Source of the DNA: Sphingomonas vulcanisoli
GTDB lineage: Bacteria > Pseudomonadota > Alphaproteobacteria > Sphingomonadales > Sphingomonadaceae
Length of the DNA: 64,000 bases
Assembly (NCBI RefSeq): GCF_011761305.1
Contig: NZ_JAAOZC010000002.1
Location: 452,615 to 516,614, forward strand
Direction of reading: 5' to 3'
Shown: piece after piece, positions 19,709-29,304 of the stretch
Layout: each line of letters starts with the position of its first letter
How positions within the stretch are numbered: the stretch's first letter is position 1
The notes under the pieces: generated by a model
What the model was told of the DNA's origin: nothing
Databases searched by the model: none
Seen by the model: the letters and a program-made list of their open reading frames with translations, nothing else
Translations under genes and position numbers: made by a program

Positions 19709-21100
19709 ATGACAACCGCACCGCCGCCCTTGCCCAAGGCGCTCCCCCGCTGCCTGGGCACGCTGGGGATGCTGTTCCTCACGCTCTCGGCGATCTCGCC
19801 GGCCTCTTCCGTGTTCATCATCGTGCCGGGGATGCTGCAAGGCGCGGGAACGGGCGCGTTGTGGGCGATGGCGATCGCGGGGCTGGTCTGCCTCGCCACG
19901 GCCTATGTCTATGCCGAGCTCTCGTCGGCCTTCCCGATCGCGGGCGGCGAATATGTGATGGTGGCGCGGACGCTGGGGCCGCTGCCCGGCTTCGTCATGC
20001 TGGTCATCAACGTCTTCAACAACATGCTCTTCCCGCCCGTCGTCGGCCTGGGCGTGAGCGCGGTGCTCGCCCACGTCATCCCGGGCCTGCCGGTGGTGCC
20101 CATCGCGATCGTAGTTGTCGCCGGCGCCACGCTGTGCGGCCTGCTCAACATCCGCGTCAACGCGCTGGTGACAGGGCTCTTTCTCGTGATCGAACTGGCC
20201 GCGCTGGGGCTAGTGACGGCGCTCGGCCTGATCCATCCGGCGCAGGGGCTGTTGCCGATGCTGGCGCACCCGGTGCTGCCTTCACTGCAACCGGCGACGA
20301 TGCCCGCGACCGGAACCGCCACCACGATCGGCATCTTCGCGCTCAACGGCTATGGCATGGCGGTCTATTTCGGCGAGGAGATGCATGACGCCTCCACCCG
20401 CATCGCCCGCGTCGTCATGCTGTCCTTCGCCGCCGCTTTCCTGTTCGAACTGGGACCGACGATCGCCGCGCTGATCGGCACGCCGGACCTCGCCCGAACT
20501 CTCTCCGCAACGGACCCGTTCGGCGATTTCGTCGCCAGCTGGGGCGGTGGGCTGATCGCCGCGCTGATGGCGGTCGGCGTCGCCATCGCGATCCTCAATG
20601 CCGCGATCGTTACCGTGCTGGGCTCGGCGCGGTTTCTCTATTCCACCGGGCGCGATCGGGTGTGGGGCGGGCCGGTCGATCGTTGGATCGCGGCGGTGCA
20701 TCCGCGCTGGCACAGCCCCTGGGTCGCCACGTTGGTCAATGGCGCGCTCGGCATCGGCTGCTGCTTCATCAAGCTCAACTTCCTGCTGATCCTGAGCGGT
20801 GGCGGCCTGCTCGTCACCTATTGCGCGATCAGCCTCGGGGCCTTGGCGGGGCGGCGGACGGGCAGCACCAATCACGGCCCCTATCGCATGCCGTTGTTCC
20901 CGATCGCCCCGATCCTGACCCTGGTGGCGCTGGCCTATGTCGCCTGGACCAACTGGCTGGACGTGGACGAAGGCCGCCCCGGCCTGATCGCCACCGCAGC
21001 GCAGATCGTGGCGGCGATCCTCTACTATACACTCGTGCTGCGGCGGCGCGGCGCATGGATCGTTCACGATCCTGCTGTCGAAACCGCTGAGCGATTGTAG
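19709..21100 (+). CDS. APC-superfamily amino-acid permease
   Basis: Inner-membrane transporter of 463 residues with about 12 hydrophobic segments spread along the chain. The first helices carry the APC-type motif LTLSAISPASSVFIIVPG, with the broken-helix GA/SP region that binds the substrate carboxyl group, followed by YVYAELSSAFPIAGGEYVMV, a conserved helix 2-3 signature. Substrate cannot be assigned from sequence. It is convergent with putA, so a role in proline or other amino-acid uptake is possible but only a guess from position. Confidence 0.85.
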   Translation: MTTAPPPLPKALPRCLGTLGMLFLTLSAISPASSVFIIVPGMLQGAGTGALWAMAIAGLVCLATAYVYAELSSAFPIAGGEYVMVARTLGPLPGFVMLVINVFNNMLFPPVVGLGVSAVLAHVIPGLPVVPIAIVVVAGATLCGLLNIRVNALVTGLFLVIELAALGLVTALGLIHPAQGLLPMLAHPVLPSLQPATMPATGTATTIGIFALNGYGMAVYFGEEMHDASTRIARVVMLSFAAAFLFELGPTIAALIGTPDLARTLSATDPFGDFVASWGGGLIAALMAVGVAIAILNAAIVTVLGSARFLYSTGRDRVWGGPVDRWIAAVHPRWHSPWVATLVNGALGIGCCFIKLNFLLILSGGGLLVTYCAISLGALAGRRTGSTNHGPYRMPLFPIAPILTLVALAYVAWTNWLDVDEGRPGLIATAAQIVAAILYYTLVLRRRGAWIVHDPAVETAERL

Positions 21101-21116
21101 GCTAAACACAAACCAT

Positions 21117-21203
21117 CCGTTCGTGCTGAGCTTGTCGAAGCACCGTTCTTCTTCGGTCCGGTAACGAAGAAGGACGGCCCTTCGACAAGCTCAGGGCGAG
21201 CGG
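21117..21203. repeat. REP-like inverted repeat, second TTCGACAAGCTCAG copy
   Basis: Arms CTGAGCTTGTCGAAG (about 21126-21140) and CTTCGACAAGCTCAG (about 21180-21194) enclose an inner stem built on TTCTTCTTCG. It lies between the convergent permease and putA genes, where it could act as a bidirectional terminator. It closely resembles the copy at 19612-19696. Confidence 0.75.
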
Positions 21204-21227
21204 GCGATTGGTGGCAGGCGACTGAGT

Positions 21228-24200
21228 CTACAAATTGAGCAAACTCGGATCGCCGCCCTGCGCGGTGATGTTGACCGAGAGCGCGCGCTCCACCGCATAG
21301 CGCAGCAGGGCGTGCGGCCCGCCCGCCTTGGGACCGGTGCCGGACAGACCTTCGCCGCCGAACGGCTGCACACCGACCACCGCGCCGATGATCGATCGGT
21401 TCACATAGACGTTCCCCGCCGGCACCGCCGCGCGCACTTCCTCCGAGAAGCGCTCGATCCGGGTGTGGACCCCCAGCGTCAGCCCGTAGCCGCGGTTGGC
21501 GAGGCTGGCGGTGACCTTGTGGAGATCGGCGGGATCGTAGCGGTAGACATGCAGGATCGGGCCGAACACTTCCTTTTCAAGGAAGTCCGGGCGCGGCACC
21601 TCGGCGATCACCGGGCCGAAATAGCTGCCCTTGGCGCCCCACACGCCGGGATCGATGCGGCGGATGATCTTCGCCTCTTTCTCCAGCCGCTGGACATGCG
21701 CCTCGAGATCGGCGCGCGCTGCCTCGTCGATCACCGGGCCGATGTCGGTGCCGGGTTCGGCGGGGTCGCCGATCACCAGCGCATCGAGCGCGCCCGCCAG
21801 CGTGGCAATCAGCTCATTCGCCGAATCCTTGGGCACGAACAGTACGCGCAGCGCCGAGCAGCGCTGCCCCGCCGATCCGATCGCCGAGACGATCACGTCA
21901 TCCACCACCTGCTCCTTGAGCGCGGTCGTATCGGCGAACAGGCCGTTGAGGCCGCCGGTCTCGGCGATGAAGGGCAGGATCGGGCCGTCGCGGTTGGCGA
22001 GCGCGCGGTTGATCGCGCGCGCAGTATCGGTGCCGCCGGTGAAGGCGACGCCAGAGATCAGCGGATGGGTGACGATCGCCTGGCCGACCGTCGCGCCCTC
22101 GCCGGGGAGCAGCGCCAGCAGATCGGGATCGAGTCCCGCCTTGTGGAACAGCCGCACCGCCTCCGCCGCCACGAAGGGCGTCTGCTCGGCGGGCTTGGCG
22201 AGCACGGCGTTGCCGGCCGCCAGCGCCGCCGCGATCTGGCCGGTGAAGATCGCCAGCGGGAAATTCCACGGTGATATGCAGGCGAAGGTGCCCCGTCCGC
22301 GCAGCTCCAGCTGGTTGGTCTCGCCGACCGGCCCCGGCAAAGTCTCGAAACCGGAGAATTGCTTCTCCGCGAGCCCGGCATAATAGCGGCAGAAATCCAC
22401 TGCTTCACGCACCTCGGCGACGCCATCGTTGAGCGTCTTGCCCGCTTCGCGTGACAGCAAGGCAACGAGGCGATCCATGTCGCGTTCCAGCGCATCGCCC
22501 ATCGCGCGCAGCACCTTGGCGCGGCCCTTCCCGCCGCGATCGTCCCAGGCCCGTTGTGCTTTGGCAGCACGGCGCGCGGCCTGATCGACATCGGCCAAGG
22601 TCGCGTCGCTGACGCCACCGATCAGCCAACCACGGTCCACCGGACTGTGCAGCGGCTGCGCGCCAGCGCCCGCCAGCAATTTGCCGCCGACGATCGGCCC
22701 GGCGGTCAGCGTTTCGCGCGCGATCGCCTTGCTGGCTTCGTCGGCGCGCTTCTGTTCGGCGAGGATCGCGTAATCCCGGCCCAGCGGATTCTTGCGCTTC
22801 GGCCCGTAAATGTCGGCGGGCAGCGGGATTTTGGGATGTGCACCGGGCGCGGCCTCGACCGCGCTGATGGGATCGCGGACTACGTCCAGCGCGGGCACCT
22901 TCTCGTTGAGCAAGGCATGGACGAAGCTGGTGTTGGCGCCATTCTCCAGCAGCCGACGGACCAGATAGGGCAGCAATTCCTCATGCCCGCCCACCGGCGC
23001 ATAAGCCCGCAGCCGCGCATTGCCGCCGATATTGGCTTTGTAGAGCGCCTCCCCCATCCCGTGCAGGCGCTGATGCTCGATCGGCACGCCCGCGCGATCG
23101 GCCATCAGCCGGACGGCGGCGAGCGTGTGGGCGTTATGCGTGGCGAATTGCGGATAGAGATGCGGGCTCGCCGCGATCAGCGCGTTGGCGCAGACCAGAT
23201 AGGAAAGATCGGTCGCGGGCTTGGTGGTGAACACCGGATAGCCGGGACGGCCGGCGACCTGCGCCTTCTTGATCTCGCTGTCCCAATAGGCGCCTTTGAC
23301 CAGCCGGATCATCAGGCGGCGACCGGACTTTTGGCTAAGGGCCTTGAGCGCCTCGATCACCGCCAGCCCACGCTTCTGATAGGCCTGCACGACCACGCCG
23401 AGCCCGGTCCAGTCGCCCAGCTCTTTCTCATGTGCAAGGGTGTCGATCAGCTTGAGCGAGAGGACGAGGCGATCCGCTTCCTCGGCATCGATAGCGAAAT
23501 TGAGATTATGGCGTGCGGCGATCAGCGCCAGCCGTTTGATGCGCGGATACAGCTCCGCCCAGACGCGCGCTTCCTGCACCGCTTCGTAGCGGGGCGAGAG
23601 GGCCGAGAGCTTGACCGAGACGCCATGCCCATCCTCGGGCCGCTCGCCGGGCGCGCGGGCCTTGCCAACCGTATCGATCGCGTGGGCGTAGATATGCTCG
23701 TAGCGTTCGGCATCGGCGGCGGTGCGCGCGCCCTCGCCGAGCATGTCGAACGAGCAGAGATAGCCCTCCTTCTTCGCCCGAGCCAACGCCGTCTCGATCG
23801 TGCGCCCGAGTACGAACTGCTCGCCCATCATCTTGACCGCCGCGCCCACCGCCTGACGGATCACCGGCTCGCCGAGCTTGGCGGTCATGCGCTTGAGGTA
23901 GCCGGGCAGATCCTTCCTGGCCTGATCATCGACATCGACCAGCTTGCCCGTCAGCATCAGCCCCCAGGTCGAGGCGTTGACGAACAGGCTGTCCGATTGG
24001 CCGAGGTGCGCCGCCCAATCGGCCGATCCGATCTTCTCGGCGATCAGCCGATCGCGCGTGTCGGCGTCGGGTGTGCGCAGCAACGCCTCGGCCAGGCACA
24101 TCAGTGCCAGCCCCTCGCGCGTGCCGAGCGAGAATTGCTGGAGGAAGCTCTCGACGACGCCCTGTTTCTCCGCCGATGCCCGCGCCGCCTCGACGAGGCG

Positions 24201-24338
24201 GATCGCTTGCGCCTCGACAGCGTTACGCTCCTCTAACGATAATGGCTTGCGGGCGAGCAGGGACTGAACCGCCTCACCTTCATCCTGATATTTCGTGTCG
24301 TCGATACGGTCCCAATCGACCGTCAAGCTGTTGTTCAA
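21228..24338 (-). CDS. putA: Bifunctional proline dehydrogenase / delta-1-pyrroline-5-carboxylate dehydrogenase PutA
   Basis: Oxidises proline to glutamate in two coupled steps. The 1036-residue form has a short N-terminal arm, the FAD-dependent proline dehydrogenase barrel (about 130-470; GHGVSVKLSALSPRY, RLVKGAYWDSEIK, FATHNAHT, MGEALY) and the NAD-dependent aldehyde dehydrogenase part (about 540-1030; ISPWNFPLAIFTGQI, IAETGGLNG with catalytic Glu, GSAGQRCSALRV with catalytic Cys). It lacks the N-terminal ribbon-helix-helix DNA-binding domain of E. coli PutA, so it cannot autoregulate that way. Start is TTG 24338 with GGGAG ahead; an in-frame stop precedes it. Confidence 0.96.
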   Translation of the reverse strand: MNNSLTVDWDRIDDTKYQDEGEAVQSLLARKPLSLEERNAVEAQAIRLVEAARASAEKQGVVESFLQQFSLGTREGLALMCLAEALLRTPDADTRDRLIAEKIGSADWAAHLGQSDSLFVNASTWGLMLTGKLVDVDDQARKDLPGYLKRMTAKLGEPVIRQAVGAAVKMMGEQFVLGRTIETALARAKKEGYLCSFDMLGEGARTAADAERYEHIYAHAIDTVGKARAPGERPEDGHGVSVKLSALSPRYEAVQEARVWAELYPRIKRLALIAARHNLNFAIDAEEADRLVLSLKLIDTLAHEKELGDWTGLGVVVQAYQKRGLAVIEALKALSQKSGRRLMIRLVKGAYWDSEIKKAQVAGRPGYPVFTTKPATDLSYLVCANALIAASPHLYPQFATHNAHTLAAVRLMADRAGVPIEHQRLHGMGEALYKANIGGNARLRAYAPVGGHEELLPYLVRRLLENGANTSFVHALLNEKVPALDVVRDPISAVEAAPGAHPKIPLPADIYGPKRKNPLGRDYAILAEQKRADEASKAIARETLTAGPIVGGKLLAGAGAQPLHSPVDRGWLIGGVSDATLADVDQAARRAAKAQRAWDDRGGKGRAKVLRAMGDALERDMDRLVALLSREAGKTLNDGVAEVREAVDFCRYYAGLAEKQFSGFETLPGPVGETNQLELRGRGTFACISPWNFPLAIFTGQIAAALAAGNAVLAKPAEQTPFVAAEAVRLFHKAGLDPDLLALLPGEGATVGQAIVTHPLISGVAFTGGTDTARAINRALANRDGPILPFIAETGGLNGLFADTTALKEQVVDDVIVSAIGSAGQRCSALRVLFVPKDSANELIATLAGALDALVIGDPAEPGTDIGPVIDEAARADLEAHVQRLEKEAKIIRRIDPGVWGAKGSYFGPVIAEVPRPDFLEKEVFGPILHVYRYDPADLHKVTASLANRGYGLTLGVHTRIERFSEEVRAAVPAGNVYVNRSIIGAVVGVQPFGGEGLSGTGPKAGGPHALLRYAVERALSVNITAQGGDPSLLNL

Positions 24339-24472
24339 CTGATGCTCCCGAAAGCGGGCAAAACCTTAGTTCATGTGCGTATGCGTAGATTGCAACGCTG
24401 ACATTCTGCCGCAAGCCACGCTAGCAATGTGCCGCGCCTTCGTCACGCGAGGGCAGGCAAACGGGAGCCGAG

Positions 24473-25864
24473 ATGGACGTCTATAGCGAAGAACCGATCG
24501 AACGATCCCCGCACGCGCGGCGCAATGCCGTGATCGTGGTGATCGTCCTGGTGCTGGTGGCGCTGCTCGCTTGGGGCCTGACGCGCGGAGGTGGCGAGAC
24601 GCAGGGTCAAGGCCAGGGTGCAGCCGGCGGCGGCCGGCGCGGTGGTGCGGGCGGCGGCAATCGCGGCGCGGCGACGGTCGGCATCGCCAAGGTAGCGGCG
24701 CTCGATATGCCCGAGACCGTCTCGGCGATCGGTACGGTGACGCCGGTGGTGACGGCCACCGTCCATTCGCAGGTCAGCGGCAATATCTTTGCGATCAACT
24801 TCACCGAAGGGCAGATGGTCAGAAAGGGCCAGCAGCTCGCGCTGATCGATCCGCGCCCCTACAAGCTCGCGCTGGCGCAGGCGGAGGCCAATCTCGCTCG
24901 CGATCAGGCGCAGCTCAATCTCGCGCGGGTCACGCTTGGCCGCTACCAGACGTTGCTCAAGCAGGATTCGATCGCGCGGCAGGACGTCGATACCCAGGCC
25001 GCGACCGCCAAGCAGCTCGAAGGCACGATCGGCTCGGACAAAGCCGCGGTCGGCACCGCCAGGCTCAACCTGCAATATACCTCGATCCCCGCGCCGGTTT
25101 CGGGGCGCGTCGGCCTGCGTCAAGTGGATATCGGCAATTACGTCACGCCGGGCGACGCCACCGGCATCGTCATCATCACCCAGACCACGCCGATCGACGT
25201 GGTCTATTCGCTGCCCCAGTCCGATCTACAGCGCCTGCTCGCCAAGCGCGCGGCGGGCGATCCCCTCTCCACCACCGCCAAGGATCAGGCGGGAACCGCG
25301 ACGCTGGCGCAGGGCAATTTCCTGACCTTCGACAATCAGATCGACGCCACCACGGGGACGGTGAAGGCCAAATCGCGCTTCCCCAATCCGGACAGCAAGC
25401 TGTTCCCCAATCAGTTCGTCAACGTCGTGCTGCTCGCCGATACGCTAAAGAATGCCGCGACGGTGCCGGTGACGGCGGTGCGCCACGGCGTGCAGGGCGA
25501 TTTCGTTTTCGTGGTCCAGCCCGATCATACCGTGAAGCTGCAGACCGTTAAGACCGGGCCCGGCAACGGCACCGTGGTGGCGATCCTCTCCGGCCTTGCG
25601 CTGGGCCAGACGGTGGTGACCGAAGGCGCGGACAATCTCGATGACGGCTCCAAGGTCGTGCTGCCCGGCGATTGCCCGCCGCAGTTCGGCGGCAAGAAGA
25701 CCGGCTTCTTCGCGGGCCTGTTCGGCGGCGGCGAGAAGAAGGGTGGCCAGCGCGGTGGCCAGACCTGTCAGAAGACCGGCGGCGATGCGACGGCGCCGGC
25801 TGGCGCGGATGGAAGCGGTCAGCACAAGCATAGGCGCCAGCAACAGGGTGGCCAGGGGCAGTGA
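24473..25864 (+). CDS. RND efflux periplasmic adaptor (MdtA-like)
   Basis: Membrane-fusion protein linking an RND permease to the outer-membrane channel. The 463 residues contain one N-terminal membrane helix ([18 protein letters not shown]), a Gly/Gln-rich spacer, lipoyl/barrel-sandwich halves ([39 protein letters not shown]) around a helical hairpin, and a beta-barrel region. MdtA/AcrA-type order is clear. Unusual: a C-terminal tail of about 55 residues rich in Gly, Lys and Gln with two Cys ([20 protein letters not shown] onward). It is first in an operon with two permeases and an outer-membrane factor, the mdtABC-oprM type. Confidence 0.93.
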   Translation: MDVYSEEPIERSPHARRNAVIVVIVLVLVALLAWGLTRGGGETQGQGQGAAGGGRRGGAGGGNRGAATVGIAKVAALDMPETVSAIGTVTPVVTATVHSQVSGNIFAINFTEGQMVRKGQQLALIDPRPYKLALAQAEANLARDQAQLNLARVTLGRYQTLLKQDSIARQDVDTQAATAKQLEGTIGSDKAAVGTARLNLQYTSIPAPVSGRVGLRQVDIGNYVTPGDATGIVIITQTTPIDVVYSLPQSDLQRLLAKRAAGDPLSTTAKDQAGTATLAQGNFLTFDNQIDATTGTVKAKSRFPNPDSKLFPNQFVNVVLLADTLKNAATVPVTAVRHGVQGDFVFVVQPDHTVKLQTVKTGPGNGTVVAILSGLALGQTVVTEGADNLDDGSKVVLPGDCPPQFGGKKTGFFAGLFGGGEKKGGQRGGQTCQKTGGDATAPAGADGSGQHKHRRQQQGGQGQ

Positions 25865-25873
25865 CTCCTGTCG

Positions 25874-25961
25874 TACCCCGTACCCCGGCGCAGGCCGGGG
25901 TCCAGAGCCGCAGGGACCGCCGCTTCAGGCCCTGGGCCCCGGCCTGCGCCGGGGCACATCG
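25874..25961. repeat. Intergenic inverted repeat between adaptor and first permease
   Basis: Left arm CCCCGGCGCAGGCCGGGG (about 25883-25900) and right arm CCCCGGCCTGCGCCGGGG (about 25937-25954) with smaller inner complementarity. It lies in the 109-base gap within the operon and might modulate the ratio of adaptor to permease message. Confidence 0.65.
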
Positions 25962-25973
25962 ACGGATGTCCGC

Positions 25974-28900
25974 ATGAACGTTCCGCCCGGCCAACTCGAA
26001 GACAGCGATGTCACCTCGATCGCGCCCGATCGGGTCAATCCGTCGCGGCCGTTCATCCTGCGGCCGGTGGCGACGACCCTGTTCATGCTCGCGATCCTGC
26101 TCGCCGGCATCGTCGCCTATAAATTCCTGCCGCTGTCGGCGCTGCCCGAGGTCGATTACCCGACCATCCAGGTCACCACCTCCTATCCCGGCGCCTCGCC
26201 CGATGTGATGGGCTTGACCGTCACCGCGCCGCTCGAGCGCCAGTTCGGTGAGATGGCGGGCCTGAGCCGCATGTCATCGACGTCGAGCGCGGGCGCATCG
26301 GTGATCACGCTGCAGTTCAACCTCGATCTCAGCCTCGATGTCGCGGAGCAGGAGGTGCAGGCGGCGATCAACGCGGCGAACACCCTGCTGCCCGCCGATC
26401 TGCCCGCGCCGCCGATCTACGCCAAGGTCAATCCTGCCGATGCGCCGATCCTCAGTCTCGGCGTCACCAGCGATACCCGGTCGCTCGCCGAAGTGCAGAA
26501 TATGGTCGACCAGCGCGTCGCCAACAAGATTTCGCAATTGCCCGGCGTCGGCCTCGTCTCGCTGTCTGGCGGGCAGCGGCCGGCGGTGCGGATCCAGGCC
26601 AACGTTCAGGCGCTCGCGGCGCACGGTCTTTCGCTCGATACGCTGCGCAACGCGATCGCCGCCGCCAACGTCAACGGCGCCAAGGGCAGCTTCGACGGGC
26701 CGACGCGCAGCTGGACGATCGATTCCAACGATCAGCTCTCCACCGCCGAAGAATATAAGGGCCTGATCCTTGCCTATCGCAACGGCGCGCCGGTGCGGGT
26801 CAGCGATGTCGCCAACGTGATCGACGGATCGGAAAATACCAGGATCGGCGCGTGGATGAACCGTCAGCCTGCGATCGTCGTCGATGTTCAGCGTCAGCCG
26901 GGCGCCAACGTCATCGGCACGGTCGATGCGATCAAGGAATCGCTGCCCGATCTCACCGCCGCTTTACCCGCCGATGTCCACGTTACCCTGCTCACCGATC
27001 GCACCACCGGCATCCGCACTTCGGTGAGCGATGTGCAGTGGGAGCTCGTGTTTGCAGTCGTGCTGGTGACGCTCGCCATCTTCCTGTTTCTGGGCTCTTG
27101 GCAGGCGACCGCCATCGCCTCGATCGCCGTGCCGCTCTCGATTATCGGCACCTTCGCGGCGATGCTGGAGCTCGGGTTCAGCCTCAACAATCTCACGCTG
27201 ATGGCCTTGACGATCGCCGCGGGTTTCGTCGTCGACGATGCGATCGTCGTCACCGAGAATATCGCCCGCCACCTCGAAAATGGCGCGCGCCCGCTCGCGG
27301 CGGCGCTGAAGGGCGCGCAGGAGATCGGCTTCACGATCATCAGCCTGACGGTCAGCTTGGTCGCGGTGCTGATCCCGTTGCTGTTCATGGGCGATGTCGT
27401 CGGCCGGCTGTTCCGCGAATTCGCGATCACGCTGGCGGTGACGATCCTGATTTCGGCGGTGATTGCGCTGACGCTGGTGCCCATGCTCTCGGCGCGCTGG
27501 CTCAAGGCCGAGCATGAGATGTGGAAGCCGCGCTTCGTCGAAAAGACGATGGGCGCGTTCGACAATCTCGCGCATCGTTATTCGCGCGCTCTCGATTGGG
27601 TGCTGGCGCGGCAGGCGATGGCGCTGCTGGTGTTCGCGGGATCGCTGGTGGCGACGGCCTTCCTGTTCGTCGCCATCCCCAAGGGCCTGTTTCCCGAGCA
27701 GGATACCGGTCAGCTGCAGGCGGTGGTCGCCACCGCGCAGGGCGTCTCGTTCGGGCGCATGTCCGATCTGCAGGCCAAGGTCGCCGATGCGGTGCTCAAG
27801 GATCCCGATGTGGAGAGCCTGTCCTCGAATGTCGGCGTCGATGGCAGCAATGCCGCGCTCAATCAGGGGCGGATGCTGATCAACCTCAAGGACAAACGCA
27901 CCACCTCGCAAGCCAGGCTGATCGAGCGGCTGCAGGAGCGCGCTCGGGAGGTCGCGGGCGTCACGCTCTATGTCCGCCCGGTGCAGGATCTGACGATCGA
28001 TGCCGAAGGCGGCCCGACCCAATATCGCTTCGCCTTGCAGGGCGCCGATCAGAACGAGATCCAGGGCTGGGCGACCAAGCTCGTCGCCGAACTCAAGGGC
28101 CTGAAACAGGTCATCAATATCACGTCGGACATGCAGAACGAGGGCCGCGCGGTGACCGTCAAAGTCAATCGCGATACCGCCTCGCGGCTGGGGATCAGCC
28201 TGGCGACGATCGACAGTGCGCTTTACAACGCCTTCGGCCAGCGCATCATCTCGACGATCTTCACCCAGACCACCCAGTATCGCGTGATCCTGGAAAGCCA
28301 GCCTGGGATGCTGACCGATCCGCAGGCGCTGTCCTCGCTCTACGTCCCCACGTCGGGCGGCAATTCGGTGCCGCTGTCGACGGTCGCGAGCTTCGTCGAA
28401 GGCTCCGCGCCGCTGGAGGTGACGCGCGTCGCGCAATTCCCGGCGGTGACGATCGGTTTCGATCTCGCCAAGGGGCAGAGCCTCGGCCATGCGGTCGATG
28501 CGATCACCGCCGCAGAGAAGCGCGTCGGCATACCCGCCTCGATCACCACCACCTTCCTTGGCGCGGCCAACGCCTTCCGTGCCTCGTTGCAGAACGAGGT
28601 GTGGCTGATCCTCGCGGCGATCGTCGTCGTCTACATCGTGCTCGGCGTGCTCTATGAGAGCTTCATCCACCCGATCACCATCCTTTCGACCCTGCCCTCG
28701 GCGGGCGTCGGCGCGCTCCTGTTCCTGTGGATCACAGGCAATGATCTCGGCGTGATCGGCATCATCGGCATCGTGCTGCTGATCGGCATCGTGAAGAAGA
28801 ACGCGATCATGATGATCGATTTCGCGCTGGATGCCGAACGCACTGAGGGCAAGGATCCCGATTCGGCGATCCGCCAGGCGGCGCACCTGCGCTTCCGCCC

Positions 28901-29138
28901 GATCATGATGACGACCTTTGCGGCGTTGTTCGCGGCGCTGCCTTTGATTTTCGGCGCGGGCATGGGCTCGGAGCTGCGCCGTCCGCTCGGCATCGCCATC
29001 GCCGGCGGGCTGATCGTCAGCCAGGCGCTGACTTTGTTCACCACACCGGTGATCTTCCTCCAGTTCGAGGCGCTTGCGACGCGCTTCGGCTGGCGGAAGC
29101 AGGAAGAGCCCGAGCTACCGCTGGAGGCGGGGGCGTGA
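25974..29138 (+). CDS. RND efflux permease, first subunit (MdtB-like)
   Basis: Proton-driven inner-membrane drug exporter of 1054 residues with the RND pattern: helix 1 ([20 protein letters not shown]), a large periplasmic loop, helices 2-6 with [14 protein letters not shown], whose two Asp residues in helix 4 relay protons, a second loop and helices 8-12 ([18 protein letters not shown]). Start ATG 25974 fits the hydrophilic N-terminus followed by helix 1; the upstream frame runs through a repeat. Two different RND permeases in a row, as here, are the mark of MdtBC-type heteromeric pumps that export bile salts, novobiocin and metal-binding compounds in enterobacteria; substrate here is unknown. 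Confidence 0.93.
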   Translation: MNVPPGQLEDSDVTSIAPDRVNPSRPFILRPVATTLFMLAILLAGIVAYKFLPLSALPEVDYPTIQVTTSYPGASPDVMGLTVTAPLERQFGEMAGLSRMSSTSSAGASVITLQFNLDLSLDVAEQEVQAAINAANTLLPADLPAPPIYAKVNPADAPILSLGVTSDTRSLAEVQNMVDQRVANKISQLPGVGLVSLSGGQRPAVRIQANVQALAAHGLSLDTLRNAIAAANVNGAKGSFDGPTRSWTIDSNDQLSTAEEYKGLILAYRNGAPVRVSDVANVIDGSENTRIGAWMNRQPAIVVDVQRQPGANVIGTVDAIKESLPDLTAALPADVHVTLLTDRTTGIRTSVSDVQWELVFAVVLVTLAIFLFLGSWQATAIASIAVPLSIIGTFAAMLELGFSLNNLTLMALTIAAGFVVDDAIVVTENIARHLENGARPLAAALKGAQEIGFTIISLTVSLVAVLIPLLFMGDVVGRLFREFAITLAVTILISAVIALTLVPMLSARWLKAEHEMWKPRFVEKTMGAFDNLAHRYSRALDWVLARQAMALLVFAGSLVATAFLFVAIPKGLFPEQDTGQLQAVVATAQGVSFGRMSDLQAKVADAVLKDPDVESLSSNVGVDGSNAALNQGRMLINLKDKRTTSQARLIERLQERAREVAGVTLYVRPVQDLTIDAEGGPTQYRFALQGADQNEIQGWATKLVAELKGLKQVINITSDMQNEGRAVTVKVNRDTASRLGISLATIDSALYNAFGQRIISTIFTQTTQYRVILESQPGMLTDPQALSSLYVPTSGGNSVPLSTVASFVEGSAPLEVTRVAQFPAVTIGFDLAKGQSLGHAVDAITAAEKRVGIPASITTTFLGAANAFRASLQNEVWLILAAIVVVYIVLGVLYESFIHPITILSTLPSAGVGALLFLWITGNDLGVIGIIGIVLLIGIVKKNAIMMIDFALDAERTEGKDPDSAIRQAAHLRFRPIMMTTFAALFAALPLIFGAGMGSELRRPLGIAIAGGLIVSQALTLFTTPVIFLQFEALATRFGWRKQEEPELPLEAGA

Positions 29139-29151
29139 CAGGTGTGCAACT

Positions 29152-29301
29152 CAGCCCCCTCTCCCGCGAGCGGGAGAGGGCTGGGGTGAGGGGGCGAGCG
29201 ATAGCGAGCCTCGTGGCTCACTGCGTTCGCGCCCTCACCCTCCCACAAATCTCGCTGTGCTCGATTTGCGGGCCCCTCCCTCTCCCGCTTGCGGGAGAGG
29301 G
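29152..29301. repeat. Composite intergenic repeat between the two RND permeases
   Basis: Two hairpins, CTCTCCCGCGAGCGGGAGAG (about 29159-29178) and CTCTCCCGCTTGCGGGAGAG (about 29281-29300), bracket a further palindromic stretch. The right-hand GGGAGAGGG serves as the Shine-Dalgarno sequence for the GTG start of the next permease at 29305. Confidence 0.7.
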
Positions 29302-29304
29302 AAT

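Noticed and set aside
26964..28886. A 640-codon minus-strand frame opposite the first RND permease
   Set aside because: Antisense shadow of a conserved permease; highly charged repetitive composition.
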